DNA of 64,000 nt, taken from positions 310,001-374,000 of the forward strand of contig OZ037897.1 in assembly GCA_964035575.1 (NCBI GenBank), in the 5' to 3' direction. Origin of the DNA: Rhynchopus sp. YZ270_cl-10 (taxonomy: Eukaryota; Euglenozoa; Diplonemea; Diplonemida; Diplonemidae). The notes under the pieces were generated by a model, which saw only the letters and a list, made by a program, of their open reading frames with translations, had not been told where the DNA came from and made no database searches. The position numbers and the translations under genes were made by a program. Of the stretch, positions 62,401 through 64,000 are shown piece by piece (position 1 is the stretch's first letter; each line of letters begins with the position of its first letter).

Positions 62401-64000
62401 CGCCGCCGGCACACCGCCGCCCGCCGAGAACGACCCGTTCTGCGTCAGGTTCGCCATCGCCTCCGAAAACAGCGTCACCGTCTCGCGCGCACGTGGGCAC
62501 GCCGCGTCCCCGCCCGACAGACACCCCGTGTACTCGTCCTTTGCCAGCAGCGTGTCCAGCACCGTGTCCCACTCCAGGAAGTCTCCCCACTGCGGGCCCG
62601 TCTCCCCAACCTTGAGCAGGTCGTGCAGCGTCCGGTTCACCAGCGGCAGCGTTGTTGTCAGCGCGTCCATCTCGTTCATGCTCCGCCCAACGTCCCCCAC
62701 CTCCCCAAGCACGTCGCGCACAACCGCCATCAGCTCCCCCGGGATCTCCACGTCCACCGAGTACTTCGGCCCCGCATCGTCAAACAGCGCCAGGTCCTCA
62801 ACAGAGACAAAGACCGACACGCTGTCCCCAAGCAGCGCACCCGACAGCTCCACCTCCGCCACAACGCTCCCAGAGTACTCGAGTGCTGCCACAAGCGGCG
62901 CCAGCGACAGCGGTGTCGATGCGTCTGCCAGCACAATCGGCGACGACAGCAGCCCCGTCGACGCATCCACAGCCCCAGTCGCCACTGCTGAGAACACCAG
63001 GTCCGTGTTCACAACCGACCCAAACGAAAACCCAGACCCAAAGTCAAGCGTCGGCGCGTAGTCCGCCACCCCCGCAGTCACAGACAGGTTGAACTCCAGC
63101 ACCCGCACGAAGACTGTCGCCGACCCCGCCGTCCCCTCCACCAGCGGCGTCAGGTCCAGCCCAGCCTCAACACCAACGGCCACCACCGCCGACAGCGACA
63201 GGAAGTCGTCGAGCCCCGCAAGGCGTGTCTCCAGCACACTCCCAATCGACCCCACGCTCGCAACCACGCTGTCCTCCCCAATCGCATCAAAGAGCCCCGA
63301 CAGCGCCCCCTCCAGTCCCTTCACCGCGTCCGTCGGCTTCATCGCCCCGGTGTCCAAGGCGAGCCCGAGCTTCGCCCCAAGCTCCCACCGGCCAGACGCT
63401 GTGTGCACCAGGTCTGCCGAGAAGCTCAGCCCCGAGGTCGACCCAGACGCAGACACACTCACCTGCTCCGAGGCACCTGCCGCAGCGGCAGCCGCCGACA
63501 GCGCACCGTGCAGCATGCGTGCCTTCAGGTACCGCACACACCCCATCAGCGTCGGGCGCTTCCCAAACAGCCCCGCCACAGCGGCCACGTCCACAGCCGC
63601 ATCCCCGTCCTCTGTCCCCAACCCAAACACAGCACCAACGTCAGCAACGTAGTTGCGCCAGTCAAACGTCGCACCAGTCACAGGGTTCGTCGGCAGCAGG
63701 TCCCCCACAGTCCTCCCCGAGTATGTTGTCCCCAGGTCCGGGAACGACACCACCAGCAGCTCAAACACAGCCTTGTTGAAGTTCACGTTCACACCCAGCG
63801 TCGGCGCACTGTTCGCAAGGAACTTCCCCAGCGTCGCAAGTGTGAAGGTCCCGTCAACACCGAGGGCAGCCTGCAGAGCTGCCAGGTTTTCAGCTGTCCC
63901 AGGGTTAAACTCTGCAGACGTTGTCGCGTCCACAGGGTAGCCTGAGCCTGCAGGGTCCATCACGTACTGCGAGGAAGCCCCCAGCAGGTTCACCAGCGCC
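44410..64000 (-). CDS. Giant RTX/Calx-beta/EF-hand calcium-binding protein, 5' partial
   Basis: One exon of at least 6527 codons, open through the right edge, so the N-terminus and any signal peptide are unseen; the TGA is at 44410-44412. Residues are counted from 63993. ~1-2250: long beta/alpha domains with alternating hydrophobics and repeated LELSLGPL-type strands. EF-hand loops: DTNGDGWLTFKE (~1868) and DPNDDGKIRFSE (~2292). ~3140-3520: three Calx-beta-like segments (e.g. VTVTAVDDTAVEG). ~2440-5330 and ~5620-6380: beta-helix-like then RTX nonapeptides GGxGxDxxx, dense from ~4000. An insert at ~5390-5610 has a Ser/Asp/His linker and a CUB-like patch. The C-terminal ~55 residues are His/Asp-rich. 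Such architecture is typical of bacterial surface or secreted Ca-binding proteins. Here the codon use matches the host genes. A role in adhesion or extracellular matrix is inferred; transfer from bacteria is possible. Confidence 0.9.
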   Translation of the reverse strand, partial: ALVNLLGASSQYVMDPAGSGYPVDATTSAEFNPGTAENLAALQAALGVDGTFTLATLGKFLANSAPTLGVNVNFNKAVFELLVVSFPDLGTTYSGRTVGDLLPTNPVTGATFDWRNYVADVGAVFGLGTEDGDAAVDVAAVAGLFGKRPTLMGCVRYLKARMLHGALSAAAAAAGASEQVSVSASGSTSGLSFSADLVHTASGRWELGAKLGLALDTGAMKPTDAVKGLEGALSGLFDAIGEDSVVASVGSIGSVLETRLAGLDDFLSLSAVVAVGVEAGLDLTPLVEGTAGSATVFVRVLEFNLSVTAGVADYAPTLDFGSGFSFGSVVNTDLVFSAVATGAVDASTGLLSSPIVLADASTPLSLAPLVAALEYSGSVVAEVELSGALLGDSVSVFVSVEDLALFDDAGPKYSVDVEIPGELMAVVRDVLGEVGDVGRSMNEMDALTTTLPLVNRTLHDLLKVGETGPQWGDFLEWDTVLDTLLAKDEYTGCLSGGDAACPRARETVTLFSEAMANLTQNGSFSAGGGVPAAFVNGGMVGDSFELAFGVAGSLEVHVTPPLAELIDDDDFDFTGTGLLTVKVDFAFGFEVKVDASGSGGAAGVSTADVVLQLHEFSVAIGVVADVTATASIGILSASVEDGSGALAASFDMTMNKGAPVTLAELLSLGSAEREEMFEFKRDASLSACLPFSASIGSQDLGELSGATGDKKPQVCVEGENLLDGGVTTVTTEYMDRFMDFRGMSPLQMMGVVRALINVLQEYRESAVFDLPLPFTDVDVGDMLDFSETLATALSKKMVRVQDAADRTNLVLCLEGDVLMAGWNVAGSDENTWFAGNESNKVMSLVLNEQLEVEVALDTAVLAAAADVSAIAVHMNEELYKAGLGLSVAASVAEDGTDALQLCTNASIKATDLRVQVALKKTGITAYNESEDAVAATTLLGFTSGDIKEAPRVPAFSSIPELVVVLAEAVGVPSELLSYTYAPSAEDASQYELLFALNLEVALPTPMTSLMLGAEVEPLFSVNASAEIELTTDVAIGFEVGVRMGTSAGNLSVTANIPAAQGVASFELQTAQSFQVVLDRVPYTIALRAGEEFYTELAAQLQVLNVTLEAAGTGQQIRSRNYQDTTFLIQTLGVRRLEVVTSAAFEELTGLASDGSKALLFAPVVRDMGFTAEARLSVTEVNMAATMTVLEAEAYSGSGAIEVIAKADFGTPGETMMLSEIRAAIVEDPFEQIAASATLTASLSADFKVGVPSLGSLDASVAVALDPTFVVELKKDFKLPNVSTDFTVDVTGPKLPDFQHMSAADIVALVADGVDMIFGNEAADPAVEGLLTNVLADVMDVEIPLISFTPRTMVSGIQSALGTLEGLLTNQTGAVSTLELLIEDALGLVAGDDDASKGCTGSCMVEFSMPTDGSALMLSLSFEAVPKLPELSLDMDLQEMMGLAGVTLDDPTLQELLGDFLDLDASLDIVLSGGAAVTLELGVDLSSKPFRFFVGGETALQVSVGASAIGSLELSLGPLKFGITDATIALTDGTDAEGPAYLRYGLSAGSKYYLDEGFGAVLSAFELTSAGKITAMLPIDDPIGKTMGIEVPRLADFLKKDDKNGKLVEFVGEDFGSILSTLADSLRVISPIEAILKDPTALLSGIKTVFSTIDALVTGEDGILGTMDVPIVGSKLREVISGDFVDSFVESLLSELGAEMTGETTGSVARTVKELLESFFGDLNILKGDSVPIVVRDKNGDPMENLLTDDGDLISGQGTLLNEADAVEWDLTIGKDIDYRAAFAFGLGLEELPLSLNAEGGIVLNVGWEFKLFFGLSVSRGFYLNVKETEMEVSAEMTLPQLKATGDLFILNAAVENYDSTTKLVGSAAVDITDTNGDGWLTFKELKSGGTKLLSASADFEVVLGMEVTLGLAGEDGLPEFVTSLYSYYGVPWSIGATAGPAAGVPTVPAKKETLPVQGPVDDQIPSGTLLLLDVHLDLGEFVTRVLNPIFGKLAGFLGPIRPILEALQKPLPVVSDLAGRDVSLLELPEILINGLLGAGGPVRGSVKNVLAYVSAISDVIDLALAVIDVILELGEDDYLENHGSLKLAFGNWKIDSDGFAAYPDGSPLPQTDDYASAGRAARALADDDDDDTPVAASKTTGSTKMKNLMAKLTDPEAIFQLPFLSAKGVLGLITGEDTNLFVVTTPTMEIDVTIDFWLPLAGIIVIDFYGSFQFRAGISMGYDTSGIRRAIEQGKPELALDGFFLSDTDDPVGAGGNDIPELYASGVVRVGATLNLLLARLSGSGELSFTGSIDLYDPNDDGKIRFSEIKSIIDEGSFLDIFNIKIKMCAGATFSVDLFNPFVNWKCKWYGCWPHGRWESVWKFSVHKCFLELDTTPPALPVLAAVLSDERLLRLNMGTYAGARTTGDTADSGETFTIRHVNGASPAEEVEVLFGVAPAAGQDDNRQAQEYTGFSTYYGEGNKFSDTVLLVNPVSSGHFIGGDDDGFDRLVLDFSSVVSDLPAGTLSDGLISGFGLGGVGISYSGFEEVSIYLNGQANLVTVTGSRQGCAVTLYLNGGNDKVVVTAGTALAGNVRVEGGDGQDTLYVLSTVSGAGRLEDGQVSLPDTAGVLSFEASTLEVLRVTLTGGADTFVVAATPPVGASVEVQAAGGADTITVGSGTLVDVTCAVKVSGSGEATFVVDDSADTTAGNVGEMTTTRVTGLGMSAAGVVYTSMAAVQIKLAVPVASVFTVSGTHAGTTHLYGGGMADTLTVADVSGETWVYAGEGADSLVVPPTEAGDEVTNRIAAVLHLDGEEGSDTYNVGFSGAGTSRIVLSDAGWWNGGEDNELFVAGTPADDTFLFRTNFIALLHADVGVAERLDVDRTINGGITVNGLAGDDSFVTDGTAGIVTQNGGAGDDRFLIGQMYNSLRVEGNMSEPEDAFDTTLTTEGYLSDGNGEHMNCNGESGEDTFVVMRNVATLSLRGGTGDDRFTVRAFALWDADDQAQPDPALGQTDVGTDEGDDVVYYTVNAPVTIDGGPGFDTLVAIGTEFPDTFVVTRDGIYGSGLYITFVGIESVELNTAAGDDTVYVMSTAAHVQTSVFAGLGSDTVYVTPRYSVPVQSSDLRGHNGIVEHAVSSATDAAYDGLEAHGVTAYVTDQDNASLAVVMPKEIQLVEGSWWLSAETFGFYHLRMGRPVTGSGVNDSVRVTIVVPGAPSEIPGAASVQVFPSEIEFTSEDWSVERTVYVGVVSDSALEGNEVVFLGHAVVQISNLDGYDSLKIPSVPVRVIDADQAELYVLETPDTTTGMRISEDGAGLVGTSVTYEVLLRPCVAGARPQDVTVTVEHDAAQVTVSPATFAFDASGSTSEKCRQTVTVTAVDDTAVEGFHFVALQHTVAVEASNAVFAGAALAADAVNVEILDDDAPALVVLESEGSTEVIEGMTTDTYVLYLTQVPVGEVTVDVTVVASEIWGGGAGSAAKQVSVSPTQVVFGAGNYSEAVTVTVTPVADGKVDLGETTQQFASQPALAYQIQGALSVGGGEAEGAVTTLSAVMYPGEVDIEVFPGQTNEWLTVREEQQVDRLVVENTGGFLPTTVELAEGRITGMGMGESRVLAGTTTVLGGVTYDSFEEVVVNLGPAVDTVVVNGTHAGATYVNAGKGDDTFAVLAADGPVVLNGSDGADAFTFGDEAGLLSGVRDVVCVDGGDGTDTLWVKNTGGNPAGEAGFLTRTELTGLGMYPKRDSSSVAVQVVAVRGTGGTFGLTLRLDDAALNVTTGAVHTFTFAVGTSADAVEAALQAAVYPPGSDETCGTAGIGPCVHSFAVDALPWGYLVRYVGELAVEGTVLALELDTADVVGNVPELLLSAPIDSRTLTAGALYVGVETLDVDLSVEGADTLNIRGTSVPTTVRSHAGDDTFVVGSDAMVMKNVDATTVEKVDGRLDYVEALLTLDGGDAGRTRLLVSDNAAAAGKGAVELSKGLIHGLAPADIVYTGADYTRGISLWLSAHADTVLVSSTAGSEDNNTADLDLGETRSRTITQLFTGDGADTVTVVLADTVNGFFVVGTEDGDDTVNASASTLPLVIVGGDGDDTVHAGQGADIIFGDTGNLVLGEVDTVGVPAGSTAALSGALLLRSRAYTDHEQGACASGGADTVLATTGTAAYTVFGGDGDDTVRLGSGADVVFADYGFAMYAEGELVRAETGCAEDIGGADVVETAGGADMVFGGSGTDTVSTADGDDLVVADHGSVLLEYPSSAGVVVPGARLVTRVVTTLSETGAADTVHAGDGADVVVGGVGADTVWAGAGDDVVFGDAALYTSSVAGDFAFASAETDEDGAGTGDVLYGEDGDDILVGGQGDDELWGAAGNDWLFGDHGAGSVTPSVSTEVTCATAAALAGGVDTLHGEDGHDVLMGGHADDTLFGGPDSDVLFGDYGVYTATAATAVAESADAGVAPAGANTIAGETGDDFVFGGSGADTVVGGLGADWVFGDNGRVAIEWGAQAGVAVVSNTSSAGLSRVRAGHVAPADVDMLTTMRFAESTDVSDGAKDVITGDDGDDVVFGGAGGDALEGNDGVDVIFGDHGSVLVKGTEHEYLSTNADVEANGGDDNITGNNGDDFAFGGQGADTMSGEEGNDVIFGDHGKVTLQPDQGVRVYESVDTAHGAGGDAIVGDAGDDTLFGGAGGDALEGNDGVDVIFGDHGSVLVNGTEHEYLSTSTDVEANGGDDHITGNNGDDFAFGGQGADTMSGEEGNDVIFGDHGKVTLQPDHAVHVYESVDTAHGAGGDAIVGDAGDDTLFGGAGGDALEGNDGADVIFGDHGSVLVNGTEHEYLSTSTDVEANGGDDNITGNNGDDFAFGGQGADTMSGEEGNDVIFGDHGKVTLQPDQGVRVYESVDTAHGAGGDVIVGDAGDDTLFGGSGGDMVAANSGNDVVFGDHGRVATTTTTAPTTNVTSVHRQYATVSPAEGGDDWVEGAEGDDLVFGGFGADNVTGDAGADWVFGDHGVVNVWVVGDGAGAGAAAAAWETSTVELLSADVDVADTGADDTIVTHAGDDVVLAGPGDDTVHTGDGADVVFGDNGNVTLVRAVDAGTGAPTWVREYSSTDVDAAYAGDDVVLGGAGDDVVIGGNGADTLSGEDGEDWVVGDHGRVWLDASGDEVLEATANASGAADTVLGGDGDDYLMGGVDADRVEGGAGHDIVFGDSGRVTQAADSTVGVRRVEAIFTATAFGGADTLLGGSGDDVLLGQQGGDHVSGNDGLDMVFGDQAVAELARGSRAVLWAETTVPHFVDGRGGDDELHGNDGEDYLFGGTGSDTLFGGDGMDVLLGDHALFNASFPRVHQYRSIFTGAEDEGANDTLHGDAGDDMLLGQQGDDLIYGGAGEDDITGGHDVLYGSDGDDTIFGGSEADVVLGDNGVITRKIYIPKRAPVAPARTPSPLKGGVPSFCHEMRVLGAQTGHVQHPEPAMPTASAEKDDSDSSDSDSHSHSRSESHSLSRPKELNYGPNEHKCWETACAGGSVHVSWEAFATEAHYDTVSLYSVDVNGTLALMWEKSGWEVPAEGVYTEDVLVRFSTDGYTHDRGFALTYTCAEPTPTSEPVPAPTPDVTAYFAAGPPYVNAIRWERYPSTDADADRFADIVRLVQRFDDVDLVGGADTVDGGDGDDIVHGQRGDDDLQGGAGDDEVFGEQGSDVVAGGPGADVLLGDMGHVVRAFLADGTPRVNVKTGAWHRNVVLEEQARLTDQWVETSRDAHFWPTEASALLRADVLVAMGGYTADGTTKLVAGTTRAQWRTVLAGLHLVDGAGHDTLRGEGGDDVLFGQRGDDVLDGGSEDDFVYGDRVSSVYHYDSCLPLVTTVVRVLRGVEAVASAEKTAENTRAEAAVEVGFFGKVVHVPMWLEAEESSRAAAMRPVDDAALATLVPEDMAMMLDAVGAGDFVLNETSSSSSSSSSSVAGSRMRPMVAVVPDVARHSGVVYGNDELLGGDGNDVVVGDAAFHHALVNLRVGALDEMRARTAGQWSEVQFRLARMSVDAGTLDAQTGTALSAANVSSGNDRLDGGAGNDTLVGDRLEALTDVVYHEHFGSLAALEAAVKGMMHTYADFEVLAVDVQHALFEAHHAVVQSLLFDWRRDAVRAADVVLALSNDVIAGGDGNDVAVGDSLVVMTKGLFLNHTHSGNFFTGAAAASDADSLDERPFTVLLAELGETLAQHIRVDFHPSDSISGGNLKRRDEWNSLPATRWGCDTVHGDAGDDSVLGDFGLVVVATFEGAPFHPSTVSGLRSMNTALGEHLDYVEHVLQTRLAAETQTQTRTEGLSMYADKGRGVYGHTATAGVGAQSDVLFGDAGADTVSGSNGVAVVPMWRQTNTVVVDAAIEVRRSFLSVLDGDAWARLHEYAARDRTYDQDVLSGGAEAGERDVLFVENVEHDTVVDKEHWVDSVYYRPAYAYISGALRDTYVGAVHNTCLNELALDGVVASAAVHTHLDLPVYGWHGIFGVVWGRHGVREPEYYLDRYHHVHHWDADDHHHTTDNDDQDKDVYDCGDARNHDSWDFLCNCLRN
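49323..50384 (-). repeat. Three tandem 354-bp units in the RTX region
   Basis: Period 354 bp (118 residues), e.g. the same CTGGTCCGGCTGCAG motif at 49411, 49765 and 50119. The copies are nearly identical at DNA level, in contrast to the divergent RTX repeats around them. Each unit carries several GGxGxDxxx and FGDHG motifs. Confidence 0.9.

Overview
The window looks like nuclear DNA of a free-living microbial eukaryote (an alga or flagellate-type protist). GC-rich coding blocks sit in AT-rich, homopolymer-rich spacers, there are GT-AG introns with GTAT-type donors, and the gene families are eukaryotic: a bromodomain, a Rab GTPase, an SLC22-like carrier, a tail-anchored VASt-like protein and a type II glycosyltransferase. 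I cannot name the lineage. All twelve host genes I support read on the minus strand. The only confident plus-strand coding belongs to a LINE. Such one-way order recalls euglenozoan and dinoflagellate gene arrays, but one window cannot prove it.

Layout. 1-4.3 kb: a left-truncated coiled-coil/NPF-motif gene, a two-exon bromodomain gene, and a charged coiled-coil gene with a (Gly-Glu)n tail. 6.1-8.2 kb: an SLC22-like MFS carrier. 9.2-17.3 kb: an apparently intact two-ORF LINE, with a coiled-coil ORF1 and an ORF2 carrying OTU protease, APE endonuclease, reverse transcriptase, CCHC and archaeal-type RNase H. It sits inside a CA-rich array of hairpin units. 18.1-21.5 kb: a Rab34/36-like GTPase and a two-exon coiled-coil gene. 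25.4-27.7 kb: a non-autonomous TIR element with 7-bp target duplications. 28.1-32.7 kb: VASt-like, glycosyltransferase and SUMO-motif genes. 38-41 kb: two 99% identical copies of an unknown 221-aa gene. 44.4-64 kb: one exon of at least 6527 codons, open at the right edge, encoding a giant predicted Ca-binding protein with EF-hands, Calx-beta-like domains and RTX-type nonapeptides.

The spacers are unusually structured. They hold dispersed short families, many of them stem-loops. The main one keeps a loop-proximal core, CCTCTCGTG, while its arms vary and still pair. Nearly all copies share one orientation, so on the coding strand they read as a hairpin (core CACGAGAGG) followed by a T-rich tract. 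Three copies belong to a longer module lying 149-667 bp upstream of three gene starts. Other families include a ~145-bp repeat found both in a spacer and inside an intron, a ~200-bp repeat found whole or cut and joined to another family, and two TIR elements that both carry GTACT-type satellites. These conserved structured spacer modules, with the one-way gene order, are the best candidate for an undescribed system. Their role in RNA processing, expression or transposition is inference.
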